Part shown: positions 34,162 to 42,719 of the stretch, one piece after another
How positions within the stretch are numbered: position 1 is the stretch's first letter
Layout: each line of letters begins with the position of its first letter
Assembly: GCF_000518545.1 (NCBI RefSeq)
Contig: NZ_JADU01000008.1
Coordinates: forward strand, 62,001 to 126,000
Direction of reading: 5' to 3'
DNA from: Hallella seregens ATCC 51272
GTDB lineage: Bacteria > Bacteroidota > Bacteroidia > Bacteroidales > Bacteroidaceae
Length of the DNA: 64,000 bases
The notes under the pieces: model-generated
Told to the model about the DNA's origin: nothing
The model's database searches: none
What the model saw: only the letters and a program-made list of their open reading frames with translations
Made by a program: the position numbers and the translations under genes

Positions 34162-34257
34162 ATGAAAAACAAGGAAACCTGGAGAATGATTCTCCAAATC
34201 GCCGTCAGCATCCTGACGGCCGTCGCCACCACGCTGGGCATCACCTCGTGCAGGTAG
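34162..34257 (+). CDS. Smalltalk-family small protein
   Basis: 31 residues: an initial MKNKETWRMILQIA, a hydrophobic helix (about 10-27) and an ending ITSCR. The family is named 'smalltalk' and is found repeatedly in Bacteroidales beside HU-family proteins and amidases; the usual ending TTLGxxSC is present. It is probably a membrane-associated or lipid-anchored (Cys30) peptide of unknown role. A strong hairpin follows 12 bp after the stop, so it ends the HU transcript. Confidence 0.8.
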   Translation: MKNKETWRMILQIAVSILTAVATTLGITSCR

Positions 34258-34268
34258 CACAAACGAAA

Positions 34269-34294
34269 AATCCCGGGGCCATGGCCCCGGGATT
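34269..34294. terminator. Terminator after the smalltalk gene
   Basis: AATCCCGGGGCC-AT-GGCCCCGGGATT: 12-bp perfect arms with a 2-nt loop, preceded by A-rich sequence. Because the stem ends in AA/TT and an A-run precedes it, it can also stop leftward readthrough from the RhuM gene, which ends 30 bp to the right. Confidence 0.85.
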
Positions 34295-34322
34295 GCTGTG
34301 TGGTGACGGTTGCGGCAGCGGC

Positions 34323-35348
34323 TCATCCCGCCCCGTCCGCCCTGTCGTCGCTTGTGGCGCGGCGGCGAGTGGAGAGCCGCCTGATGTCGCGGTCGAGCTG
34401 CCTGATGCTGTCGAGACGCTCGAGCCGACGCTGCTGCTGCATGTAAGCCTCGTACTCTTGGGTGGCTTTCCGGACGGCCAACTGATGGGATATTTTGCCC
34501 GCATGTTCCAGAATGTTCTTCTCGTTCATGGTGAGGATGAGCCGCAGCTTCTGCACCCAGTCGCGCATATACATGGGTTTCTCGGCCAGGGCCTGCGCCT
34601 CGGCATAGGCAAGAAACTGCTCTACGATGAGTTTCAGCCCGCCGATTTCCTTTTCATGCAGATAGTTTTTCCCCACCAGGGCGTCGGCTTTCGTCACCTT
34701 TCCCTCGCGTTCGGTCGAGGTGAGGCCCATCATGGGCAGGGAAGCATTGGCACGATAATACACCAACTCGGCCGCCGTCTTGCCGCTGACGGCCCACAAG
34801 AGCTTGTTCTGCACTTCCTTGTAGAAAGCCAACGTCTGTTCGTCGGAGGGGTTGTAGTCGATGCTGGTGGCGTAGATGTCCTTGATTTGCTGGTAGAACA
34901 CTTTTTCGGAGAGGCGTATCTCGCGTATCCTGTCCAGCAACTCCTTGAAATAATTGTAGGACGAACCGCTCTTGAACCGCTCGTCGTTCAGCGCAAAGCC
35001 CTTGACGAGATACTCGCGCAGACGCTGTGTTGCCCAGATGCGGAACTGGGTGCCCTGCAGCGACTTCACCCGATAGCCTACGGAAATAATCACGTCGAGG
35101 CTGTAGTACTTCACTGGCTTGTCTGAATTTGCAATGTGCAAAAAATGCACATTGCCCTCTTCTTCAAGCTCGCCCTCCTCAAAGGCATGACGGATATGCT
35201 TGGTGATGACACTACGGTCACGCCCAAAAAGTGTACACATTTGTGCTTGAGAGAGCCATACCGACTCGTTCTCAAAGTGTACATCTATCTTGATTAATCC
35301 ATCTTGAGACTGGTATATGATGATGTCGCTATTGCCTTTCTGCTCCAT
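34323..35348 (-). CDS. RhuM-family protein
   Basis: 341 residues of the RhuM/'virulence protein' family. The N-terminal part contains VDVHFENESVWLSQAQMCTLFGRDRSVITKHIRHAFEEGEL, a helix-turn-helix-like region, and YYSLDVIISVGYRVKSLQGTQFRIWATQRLREYLVKGF, the diagnostic family block (residues about 80-118). The C-terminal part is helical and rich in charged residues (YMQQQRRLERLDSIRQLD). Function is unproven; family members turn up on mobile islands and near toxin-antitoxin-like systems. It lies between the HU pair and the capsule locus and ends close to the smalltalk terminator. Confidence 0.88.
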   Translation of the reverse strand: MEQKGNSDIIIYQSQDGLIKIDVHFENESVWLSQAQMCTLFGRDRSVITKHIRHAFEEGELEEEGNVHFLHIANSDKPVKYYSLDVIISVGYRVKSLQGTQFRIWATQRLREYLVKGFALNDERFKSGSSYNYFKELLDRIREIRLSEKVFYQQIKDIYATSIDYNPSDEQTLAFYKEVQNKLLWAVSGKTAAELVYYRANASLPMMGLTSTEREGKVTKADALVGKNYLHEKEIGGLKLIVEQFLAYAEAQALAEKPMYMRDWVQKLRLILTMNEKNILEHAGKISHQLAVRKATQEYEAYMQQQRRLERLDSIRQLDRDIRRLSTRRRATSDDRADGAG

Positions 35349-35373
35349 TTTTCTTTTGTTTGAAATATTGATT

Positions 35374-35415
35374 GCCGCACCCCGCCCGGCATTTCATGTC
35401 CGGACGGGGTGCGGG
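35374..35415 (-). terminator. Terminator-like hairpin at the end of the capsule operon
   Basis: GCCGCACCCCGCCCGG and CCGGACGGGGTGCGGGC form a 16-bp stem with one mismatch and a 10-nt loop, 34 bp past the rfbC stop. It is the natural end of the 20-kb leftward capsule transcript; a T-rich stretch follows on the minus strand only after some ten bases. Confidence 0.7.
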
Positions 35416-35448
35416 CGGCAGGTGCGCATGCCTCTGGTGGAGCGGCAA

Positions 35449-36018
35449 TCAGTACAGGCTCACGCCGTAGTCGAAGAAGTAGTCGCTGTCTTTCAGCAGC
35501 GGATGGTTCGTGTCCTTGGGCGAGAGCAGGGCCTTGTCGGCCGGGATGCGCCAGTCGATGCCCAGGGCGGGATCGTTCCAGGCAATGGCGCCCTCGCTCT
35601 CGGGGCAATACAGATTGTCGCACTTGTACTGGAAAACGGCCGTGGGACTGAGCACGCTGAAGCCGTGGGCGAAGCCGCGGGGAATGAAGAACTGCCGCTG
35701 GTTCTCGGCCGTGAGCTCCACGGCCACGTGGCGGCCGAAGGTGGGCGAGCCCTTGCGCAGGTCGACGGCCACGTCGAGCACGGCTCCCTCGACTACGCGC
35801 ACGAGCTTGCTCTGGGCGTGCTCGCCTTTCTGGAAGTGGAGGCCGCGCAGCACGCCGTAGGACGACTTGGACTGGTTGTCCTGGACGAAGCGCACGGGGC
35901 GCACCTGCTCGTTGAAGGCTTTCTCGTTCCAACTCTCAAAGAAATAACCGCGGTCGTCGCGGAAAATGCGCGGCTCGATGATGACCACGCCCTCGATTTC
36001 TGTTTTGATGACGTTCAT
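35449..36018 (-). CDS. rfbC: dTDP-4-dehydrorhamnose 3,5-epimerase
   Basis: 189 residues of the RmlC cupin family: FRDDRGYFFESWNEKAFNE (from about 20), SSYGVLRGLHFQKGEHAQSKLVRVVEGAVLDVAVDLRKGSPTFG (residues about 52-95, containing the catalytic His and Asp/Lys region) and FIPRGFAHGFSVLS near 111. Epimerises C3 and C5 of the dTDP-4-keto sugar on the way to dTDP-L-rhamnose. It is the last gene of the leftward capsule locus; rfbD lies 18 kb away. Confidence 0.95.
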   Translation of the reverse strand: MNVIKTEIEGVVIIEPRIFRDDRGYFFESWNEKAFNEQVRPVRFVQDNQSKSSYGVLRGLHFQKGEHAQSKLVRVVEGAVLDVAVDLRKGSPTFGRHVAVELTAENQRQFFIPRGFAHGFSVLSPTAVFQYKCDNLYCPESEGAIAWNDPALGIDWRIPADKALLSPKDTNHPLLKDSDYFFDYGVSLY

Positions 36019-36070
36019 TTGTATGCTGAATAAATAGTGACAAGATGTGGAAGGAACCCGTAGAGGGGTG

Positions 36071-37171
36071 TTATTTTACGATGCCTTTCTCCAGATACTC
36101 CTCCAGATTGACGCGCACGCGGGCGGCGGCATCGTCGCCGGCCACCTTTTTCATGTCGTGGTCAACCATGAGCTTGACCAGCTCCTCAAAGGTGGTGGCG
36201 TTGGGATTCCAGCCCAGCCGGGCCTTGGCCTTGGTGGGGTCGCCCCAGAGGTTCACCACGTCGGTGGGCCGGTAGAAGTCGGGCGACACCTCGACGAGCA
36301 CCTTGCCCGTGGCGCGGTCGATGCCTTTCTCGTCGGCTCCCTCGCCCTGCCACTCCAGCTCGATGCCCACATGGCGGAAAGCCAGCGTGGCAAACTCGCG
36401 CACGCTGTGCTGCTGACCGGTGGCGATGACGAAGTCCTCGGGCTTGTCGTTCTGCAGGATGAGCCACATGCACTCCACGTAATCGCGGGCGTAGCCCCAG
36501 TCGCGCAGGCTGCTCAGGTTGCCCAGATAGAGCTTGTCCTGCTTGCCCTGCTTGATGCGGGCGGCGGCGAGCGTAATCTTGCGGGTGACGAAGGTCTCGC
36601 CGCGACGCTCGCTCTCGTGGTTGAAGAGGATGCCGTTGCAGGCAAACATGCCGTAGGCGTCGCGGTATTCTTTCATTATCCAGAAGCCGTAAAGCTTGGC
36701 CACGGCGTAGGGACTGTAGGGGTGGAAGGGCGTGTTCTCGTTCTGCGGCACCTCCTCCACCTTGCCATAGAGCTCGGATGTGGAGGCCTGGTAGATGCGG
36801 CAGGTGGAGGCCAGCCCGCACGTGCGCACGGCCTCGAGGATGCGGAGCACGCCCACGGCATCCACGTCGGCCGTATATTCGGGCGAGTCGAAGCTCACCT
36901 GCACGTGGCTCTGGGCGGCCAGGTTGTAGATTTCCGTGGGCCGCACCTTGCCCACCACGCCCACGATGGACATGGAGTCGCCGAGGTCGGCATAGTGGAG
37001 GTGGAAGTGGGGCTGGCCCTCAAGGTGGGCAATGCGCTCACGATAGTCCACGGACGAACGGCGAATAATGCCGTGCACCTCGTATCCCTTACTCAGCAGC
37101 AGCTCGCTGAGATAGCTGCCGTCCTGTCCTGTGACGCCCGTAATGAGGGCGATGTTCTTTTGTTCTGCCAT
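36071..37171 (-). CDS. gmd: GDP-mannose 4,6-dehydratase
   Basis: 366 residues from the ATG at 37171 ([40 protein letters not shown]). The Rossmann loop [10 protein letters not shown], the catalytic [11 protein letters not shown] (Tyr and Lys, about 160-170) and [16 protein letters not shown] near residue 190 are all present. Converts GDP-mannose to GDP-4-keto-6-deoxymannose, the first step to GDP-L-fucose, and fcl follows upstream in the same operon. A 320-bp repeat-bearing spacer separates it from fcl. The frame extends 16 codons further up, but that part is AT-rich spacer. Confidence 0.96.
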   Translation of the reverse strand: MAEQKNIALITGVTGQDGSYLSELLLSKGYEVHGIIRRSSVDYRERIAHLEGQPHFHLHYADLGDSMSIVGVVGKVRPTEIYNLAAQSHVQVSFDSPEYTADVDAVGVLRILEAVRTCGLASTCRIYQASTSELYGKVEEVPQNENTPFHPYSPYAVAKLYGFWIMKEYRDAYGMFACNGILFNHESERRGETFVTRKITLAAARIKQGKQDKLYLGNLSSLRDWGYARDYVECMWLILQNDKPEDFVIATGQQHSVREFATLAFRHVGIELEWQGEGADEKGIDRATGKVLVEVSPDFYRPTDVVNLWGDPTKAKARLGWNPNATTFEELVKLMVDHDMKKVAGDDAAARVRVNLEEYLEKGIVK

Positions 37172-37294
37172 GTTTCTCTTATTTTTCTTTTCTCTATTTC
37201 TATAATGATTGCTTGTCAAGACGATGTCGTCTCACAGATTCCACCGATTTTTCCCACATCTTCTAATATATAAAAGCCATGTGACACCACGCAA

Positions 37295-37470
37295 CAATCT
37301 GTGGAATCCGAGGAATCTGTGAGAATAACATCCCATTTGTAAGAGCCCCACAACACTGCGCAGCTATCTGTGAAATCCGTGGAATCTGTGAGAAATTATC
37401 ATTTGCGAGAGCCCCCACGATGCCGTGCAGCTATCTGCGAAATCCGTGGAATCTGTGAGAAAAACGCCTC
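37295..37470. repeat. Imperfect repeat AATCTGTGGAATCCG in gmd-fcl spacer
   Basis: The unit TATCTGTGAAATCCGTGGAATCTGTGAGAA or variants starts near 37296, 37365 and 37432, a step of 67-69 bp, with similar linking segments (AGCC-C-CA--A). A further piece, CTCACAGATTCCACCGATTTTT, lies in reverse orientation just left (37231-37252). Repeats of this style are common between genes in Bacteroidetes. Confidence 0.75.
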
Positions 37471-37491
37471 GTTCGTGGGAGCCGCGCGCCG

Positions 37492-38703
37492 TCAGTCTGC
37501 GAGCGACTGGCGGTACCAGGCGTAGAGCCGGGCCACGCCCTCCTCGATTTCCACCTTGTGCGTCCAGCCGAGCCGGTGGAGCTTGGACACGTCGATGAGC
37601 TTGCGCGGCGTGCCGTTGGGCTTGGACGCATCCCAAACGATGTCTCCCCCGAAGCCCACGGTGCGCTTCACGAGCTGCGCCAGCGAGCCGATGGTGAGCT
37701 CCTTGCCCGTTCCCACGTTGATGTGGCAGTTGCGTATCTCGCCAAGCGAGGGGATGGCCCCGCCGCGTCCCTCGGAATTGTTGCGGTCGACGGCACCGTC
37801 GGTCCGTGCCCCATAGAACACCGAGGAGTACTTTTCAATGCCGATAATGTCGGCAAAGTCCACGTTGAGCAGCACGTGCACCGAGGCATCGGCCATGTCC
37901 TCGCTCCAGAGAAACTCGCGCAGCGGACTGCCGTCGCCCCAGAGTGTCACCCGATTGTCTTCGATGCCATAGAAAGCCAGTGCCCTGCGTATGCGCTCCT
38001 CGGGGTTGCTGCCGTCCACGTTACCCTCGCCGATGAGGGCGCGCAGCGCGTCGGTGGGGTTGATGGGGCGACGGTTCATGTCGGTGCGGATGGACTGCCA
38101 GTCGCCCTCATGGATGAGCTTGGCCAGATAGATTTTGCGCATCATGGCCGGCATGACGTGCGAGTTTTCCAGGTGGAAGTTGTCGGCCGGCCCGTAGAGG
38201 TTGGTGGGCATCACGGCCATGTAGTTGGTGCCATACTGCAAATTGTAGCTCTCGCACATCTTGAGCCCGGCAATTTTGGCAATGGCATACTCCTCGTTGG
38301 TGTATTCGAGTGGCGAGGTGAGCAGGGCATCCTCGCGCATGGGCTGGGGCGCATCCTTAGGATAGATGCACGTGGAGCCGAGGAAGAGCAGCTTCTTCAC
38401 GCCGTGCAGATAGGCCTGCTCGATGACATTGCACTGCATCTTCATGTTCTGCATGATGAAGTCGGCACGGTAGAGCGAGTTGGCCATGATGCCCCCTACG
38501 AAGGCAGCGGCCAGCACCACGGCTTCGGGCCGCTCGGAATCGAAGAACTGCGTCACGGCCCGCTGGTCCGTCAAGTCCAGTTCGCGGTGGCTTCGCCCCA
38601 CCAGATTCCGATACCCCCTCTGCTCGAGGTTCTTCCAAATGGCCGATCCCACGAGTCCACGGTGGCCGGCAACATAAATCTTGCTATCCTTGCTTAAAGA
38701 CAT
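37492..38703 (-). CDS. fcl: GDP-L-fucose synthase
   Basis: 403 residues. The nucleotide-binding start GHRGLVGSAI is at 13-22, the catalytic segment EEYAIAKIAGLKMCESY near residue 136 supplies Tyr and Lys. Epimerises and reduces GDP-4-keto-6-deoxymannose to GDP-L-fucose. It is about 80 residues longer than the E. coli enzyme because of insertions (about 205-330, MNRRPINPTDALRALIGEG and the region around YGARTDGAVDRNNSEGRG), as in Bacteroides homologues. It lies in the capsule locus next to gmd, so fucose is a predicted component of this polysaccharide. Confidence 0.95.
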   Translation of the reverse strand: MSLSKDSKIYVAGHRGLVGSAIWKNLEQRGYRNLVGRSHRELDLTDQRAVTQFFDSERPEAVVLAAAFVGGIMANSLYRADFIMQNMKMQCNVIEQAYLHGVKKLLFLGSTCIYPKDAPQPMREDALLTSPLEYTNEEYAIAKIAGLKMCESYNLQYGTNYMAVMPTNLYGPADNFHLENSHVMPAMMRKIYLAKLIHEGDWQSIRTDMNRRPINPTDALRALIGEGNVDGSNPEERIRRALAFYGIEDNRVTLWGDGSPLREFLWSEDMADASVHVLLNVDFADIIGIEKYSSVFYGARTDGAVDRNNSEGRGGAIPSLGEIRNCHINVGTGKELTIGSLAQLVKRTVGFGGDIVWDASKPNGTPRKLIDVSKLHRLGWTHKVEIEEGVARLYAWYRQSLAD

Positions 38704-38725
38704 GATGATATAAATATATGATAAT

Positions 38726-39907
38726 CTATTTTAAACGACGCTCTCCCAGCAGCCTGGACGGGCTGTGCCGCCACCGCCATGCCGCATGCCAAAGCCGGAA
38801 TACAGGCTCGGACAAGGCCTCGACAGGGAAATAACGCACAAGGCGCACGTCGCGAATGAGACGGCCAAGATTGCGTCCCACCATGCCGTTGCCCAGACGG
38901 CGCACATGGTATTTGCCGAAATTGCCACCCCTCAACACCTCGTCCAGCACAAGCCGACCCCGCCGGGCATCGGGCTCCACCAAGGTATATCGCGAGTCCA
39001 TGCCGAACTCTTCGGTCAGAATCCACATCACCGCCCCGGCAATGCCGCCGAGCCCCAGGCGGGCGAACAACCCTTTCCATTCGGCTTTCGAGCCGTGGAC
39101 CAGATCCTCGCTGGCCGTCAGCAGGTAATAATAATCCAGCAACTGCCGCAGCCCGATGCCCTCCTTGAACAGATGTTGGAAGATGTGACTCAGCTGGAAC
39201 ACGGCGTTGAACCTGGCCGTGGGCACGGCCACCCGACCGCCACCCAGCTCCACCTCGTGGGCGAACTGGGCGTCGGCATGCGCAAAAAAGAACTCCTGCA
39301 GCCGCCGGTTGTGCCGGAAATTGAACATGAAATGCGGCCGATAATGTATCTCCACCTCCGTGCCCTGATACGCCGGACACTCGATATGATGATAGATGGC
39401 CTTTGCAGCAGGCATGAAGCGCCTGATGTAGGAAATGATACGGCGGGTGTCCTGCCTCACGGCCGCCTCCCTTTCTGCGGCCGTGCTGCCGCCGGCGGGC
39501 GCAGCCGTGCGCAGCCATAGGTCGATATCGCCCGGCGTGCGGAGCCTGCCGTCCGGGTACATCAAGGCATTGCCCTGCCCTTTCAACAGACAGCACTCGA
39601 AGCCCGACTTCCTGAAATTGCGCACGACGGCCGCCACATGACCGTCTATGCGCTCGTTGGTGCGGCTGATGACGAGGCCCTCGCTGCACCAGTCCATCAT
39701 GACCTCGGCCATCGTTCCGTCATCGCCTTCCACCTCCAGCCGCTTGACTCCCTCCAGCATCACCGCCGTCAGCGACTGCCGTCCGGCCATGTCGAACACC
39801 TCCCTCACCCTGTCCGGCGTGAGGGCGGCGGGCACTGCATCGGCCGTTCCGATGCTATAGCGCAGCAACTGGAGGAACAATGGGCAGGAGGAGGACGGGG
39901 CTTTCAT
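38726..39907 (-). CDS. Nucleotidyltransferase-fold family protein (NTP_transf_5-like)
   Basis: 393 residues. LLKGQGNALMYPDGRLRTPGDIDLWL (residues about 107-132) is the core of an uncharacterised nucleotidyltransferase-like family common in polysaccharide loci; the two aspartates of DID are the expected metal ligands. C-terminal half helical. Whether it transfers a nucleotide or a phospho-group to a sugar is unknown; it may modify a polysaccharide or an acceptor. It sits 22 nt before fcl and 73 nt after a glycosyltransferase. Its GC content is like the host, unlike the genes on its right. Confidence 0.8.
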   Translation of the reverse strand: MKAPSSSCPLFLQLLRYSIGTADAVPAALTPDRVREVFDMAGRQSLTAVMLEGVKRLEVEGDDGTMAEVMMDWCSEGLVISRTNERIDGHVAAVVRNFRKSGFECCLLKGQGNALMYPDGRLRTPGDIDLWLRTAAPAGGSTAAEREAAVRQDTRRIISYIRRFMPAAKAIYHHIECPAYQGTEVEIHYRPHFMFNFRHNRRLQEFFFAHADAQFAHEVELGGGRVAVPTARFNAVFQLSHIFQHLFKEGIGLRQLLDYYYLLTASEDLVHGSKAEWKGLFARLGLGGIAGAVMWILTEEFGMDSRYTLVEPDARRGRLVLDEVLRGGNFGKYHVRRLGNGMVGRNLGRLIRDVRLVRYFPVEALSEPVFRLWHAAWRWRHSPSRLLGERRLK

Positions 39908-39980
39908 CCGATTTTAGATTTCAATCCTACAGGTTCAGGCAGAAGACCATAGGCAAACGGGATCCGGCTGTTCCCGAAGA

Positions 39981-41114
39981 CTACAACTGACTGTCACGAA
40001 GCATCCACTTGAAATACGCTTCGTGCTGATCCACCAAGTAGTCCCAGGAATACTCCTGACGGATGATTTCAAGATTGGATGCGATGTATTTCTCTTTCTT
40101 CTCCCCGGCGATGTCCTCTATATGATTGAGCAATCCTGCAACATCCTCTGCAGATTTATAGTATTCTGCATTGTCACCCAATACGGCTTTGTTGAAGATA
40201 TTGTCGTGTGCAAGGATGAAACAGTCGGACGCCATCGCCTCCAACAACGAGGGATTGGTTCCTCCTACGCTGTGTCCGTGGAAGTAGGCGAAAGAGAAAT
40301 GACGTATGCTGTTCAGCTTGTCAAAGTCATAAATGCCCCCGACGAACCTGATGTTCTTGTCATTTCCATAGGTTTTCACGAGCTCCTGCCCATGCTTCGT
40401 AGTCGTCTTTCCCACAATGACAAGGGGCTTCTTTCCATATTCCGTCGATTGCTTGTAGCCCTCTATTGCCATGAGCATGTTGTTTTCCGGCTCCATTCTG
40501 GCAACAAGCAGGTAATATTCGTTCGGTGTCAGGCCCAGACTTTCCAAATGCCGGACATCGTAATTGTCGTATATGTTGGCACCATAAGCGAGAAATTTGC
40601 TCTCTTTGCCGTACACCTCTTTATAATAGTCACGGATGCCCATGTTGTCGGCAATGAGATAATGGCTGTGTTTTACTGCCTCACGCTCTTCCCAATGCAC
40701 GAATTTCTGCACCCATTTGTTGAATTTGGAACGCTTGAACTCCAGTCCGTCCATATTCGTGGTAAAGAGCGGACGCTTGATATTCTTCACATTAAACCAG
40801 ATGTAAGCAGGGATAATGCTCGTGTATCCGGCCTCATAGATGATGTCGAACTGCTCTTTCTTGAGTGCATCCCTCAGACAGGCAAAGTCGTAGAAGAAAC
40901 TTCCTATCGAGCCTCCCATCCATTTCTCAGGCGAATAGATGTGCTTGATGTGGACTCCCTTGTACGCTTTCTCCTGGTAGGGATGGTAATGCGGGGAATA
41001 AACCGTAATGTCGTGCCCGCGCTTGGCCAGTCCCACAGATATATATTCGGCAAATTGCTCAAAGCCGCCGTAGTTGTTGGGGATGCCCCGTGTGCTTACA
41101 AATGCTATCTTCAT
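39981..41114 (-). CDS. Glycosyltransferase family 4 (DUF1972 type)
   Basis: 377 residues starting MKIAFVSTRGIPNNYGGFEQFAEYIS, the DUF1972 N-terminal start of rhamnosyl-like GT4 enzymes, then the central LVARMEPENNMLMAIEGYK donor-domain start and FAYFHGHSVGGTNPSLLEAMA near residue 275, the GT4 E-x-hyd-N-like region. A GT-B enzyme on the cytosolic membrane face, transferring a sugar to the lipid-linked repeat unit. The gene is clearly more AT-rich than fcl/gmd. Sugar and acceptor are not predictable. Confidence 0.9.
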   Translation of the reverse strand: MKIAFVSTRGIPNNYGGFEQFAEYISVGLAKRGHDITVYSPHYHPYQEKAYKGVHIKHIYSPEKWMGGSIGSFFYDFACLRDALKKEQFDIIYEAGYTSIIPAYIWFNVKNIKRPLFTTNMDGLEFKRSKFNKWVQKFVHWEEREAVKHSHYLIADNMGIRDYYKEVYGKESKFLAYGANIYDNYDVRHLESLGLTPNEYYLLVARMEPENNMLMAIEGYKQSTEYGKKPLVIVGKTTTKHGQELVKTYGNDKNIRFVGGIYDFDKLNSIRHFSFAYFHGHSVGGTNPSLLEAMASDCFILAHDNIFNKAVLGDNAEYYKSAEDVAGLLNHIEDIAGEKKEKYIASNLEIIRQEYSWDYLVDQHEAYFKWMLRDSQL

Positions 41115-41146
41115 GTTCTAAATGCTATGCTATAAAGGGTTTTCGC

Positions 41147-41983
41147 TTAAGATTCCGTTACGCTCTGGCCGTGAATCTCCACGATTCTGAAATGAATTTT
41201 CCGGGCATTTACAGGGGGGAGCTTCATGTAGTCGCCATACAAATGCGACAAATACTTGTCGTATTCCTTGATGCCTCTTAGCTTGATGTCCTCAAAATCG
41301 TAGAACGTATCCCGGCCATACCAGGAAGTTGGAATCATCTCCACGGTTCTGTATGCCCCCATAATGTTGCCGGAAATCTCGGAAGTCCACATGTCATGCT
41401 TCCGCAGAATGCGGTCTATCTTCTCTTTTTGGTGGTAGGCATTGAACATTTTGTCGGTTGGCAATGCCGTTATCAGCTTCAGGAAAAGCCTTTCGGCAAA
41501 TCCTCTTTTCCGCTCTTTGTCAATGCCTTTCTTGTAGTGCAAGGCCATCATGGCCCTGTGAGCCATCACCCTGAAGTAATACAGCTTCCTCAGCAGACCG
41601 TTGTCGGGCGAACCGTCCAACGGGAAAATGTCGATGGAGACATGGGTGTACTTGCCCTCCGCCTCGTATCTGTTTTCCATCACCTTGGTTTCGGTGTCCT
41701 GTATTCTTGTGATATAGTAATGGTAGTCGCGGTCTGTCTTGTAATTGATGAGCCGCAACTCCTTGCTGAGCAAGGAGGGAGCAATCTCCAGAAACCGCTC
41801 GTAGTCCTCCCTGGGCATGCCCAGGTCGATGTCGTCGTCCCAGGGAATAAAGCCCTTGTGCCGGATGGCGCCGAGCATGGTGCCGCCCAAGGCATAATAA
41901 ACCAGGCCGTTCTCATTGCATATATTGATCACTTCCTTGACGATATTCAGGTCGGCCTGATGGAGTCTTTCTATGTTTGTCAT
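41147..41983 (-). CDS. LicD-family phosphotransferase
   Basis: 278 residues. ALGGTMLGAIRHKGFIPWDDDIDLGMPREDYERF (residues about 31-64) is the LicD signature; the aspartates of WDDDID (48-53) bind the metal. LicD proteins move a phospho-alcohol, classically phosphocholine or ribitol/glycerol-type units, from a CDP-activated donor to a glycan. Directly upstream on the same strand are an SDR and a cytidylyltransferase-oxidoreductase fusion, which would make the CDP donor. This makes a phosphodiester-linked side group on the capsule likely. Confidence 0.9.
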   Translation of the reverse strand: MTNIERLHQADLNIVKEVINICNENGLVYYALGGTMLGAIRHKGFIPWDDDIDLGMPREDYERFLEIAPSLLSKELRLINYKTDRDYHYYITRIQDTETKVMENRYEAEGKYTHVSIDIFPLDGSPDNGLLRKLYYFRVMAHRAMMALHYKKGIDKERKRGFAERLFLKLITALPTDKMFNAYHQKEKIDRILRKHDMWTSEISGNIMGAYRTVEMIPTSWYGRDTFYDFEDIKLRGIKEYDKYLSHLYGDYMKLPPVNARKIHFRIVEIHGQSVTES

Positions 41984-41984
41984 C

Positions 41985-42719
41985 CTATTTTATTCTTTTT
42001 GATGCAACCTTGTAGTCGTAGCTGTGCAGCCCCTCCTTGCGGAAATCATGGTGATACCGCTCCAAAACCTCATGAAACACCTCGTCGTACTGCGGGATGA
42101 AAAGGTCATCCTTGGCCTCCATGTGCAACAATATGTCCCGTGCGAGCGGTGCCGTCACCGCCAAGTCGGTCTTGCCCTGGCTGAAACTCGTGCCCTTGAT
42201 GGAGCCCGGACTTACGTTCAGTATCCGGTTGGGGCTTCCACCTTTCTCGAGTTCCACGTTCACACTCTCTATAAATATCTTGAGCGCGGCCTTCGTGGCG
42301 CCGTAAAGGGAGAAGAAAGGAGAAGACATGAACCCGGCAATGCTGACCATAACGCCACAGAAGAAATCGTTGTCCGACTTTAATTTATGGTAAAAGTGCT
42401 TGATGATTCTGATGACGGGGATGGTGTTCACCTGGAAATATGTGGCTATCATACGCTCGTCTATGTCCTCGAAGAGCGCCAGCCGGCCAAAGCCCGCCGT
42501 GATGATGAGCCCGTCTATGTCTTCGTAAGCATCCAGAATGCTGTAGTCTTCGGCCGTTAAATCAAACTGCCTGCTCTCTATTTTAGGGGATGCGAAAGCC
42601 TTGTCGAGCGGTGCCTTGTCGATGATATACACCTTTTCGGTTTCGTCTCTTTCGGCAAGGAGGCAGGCCATCGACAGGCCAATGCCATTTGCTCCTCCCA
42701 CGATCAATATTCTTTTCAT
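41985..42719 (-). CDS. Short-chain dehydrogenase/reductase
   Basis: 244 residues from MKRILIVGGANGIGLSMACLLAE. The NAD(P) loop GGANGIG is at 8-14 and the catalytic YGATKAALK near residue 150 supplies Tyr and Lys with a Ser of VSIAG upstream. It lies between the fused cytidylyltransferase gene (TGATG overlap) and licD (1 nt gap), so it should act on the CDP-linked or free polyol precursor. In TarJ/TarI-type pathways a reductase makes the polyol phosphate before CDP activation. Confidence 0.88.
   Translation of the reverse strand: MKRILIVGGANGIGLSMACLLAERDETEKVYIIDKAPLDKAFASPKIESRQFDLTAEDYSILDAYEDIDGLIITAGFGRLALFEDIDERMIATYFQVNTIPVIRIIKHFYHKLKSDNDFFCGVMVSIAGFMSSPFFSLYGATKAALKIFIESVNVELEKGGSPNRILNVSPGSIKGTSFSQGKTDLAVTAPLARDILLHMEAKDDLFIPQYDEVFHEVLERYHHDFRKEGLHSYDYKVASKRIK

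Noticed and set aside
34323-35348. RhuM gene as a transposase or integrase
   Set aside because: No DDE or tyrosine recombinase motif is seen; the SLDVIISVGYRV block identifies the RhuM family, and no terminal inverted repeats flank it.
37295-37470. CRISPR-like array between gmd and fcl
   Set aside because: Only three imperfect units and the linking segments are similar to each other, not unique spacers.
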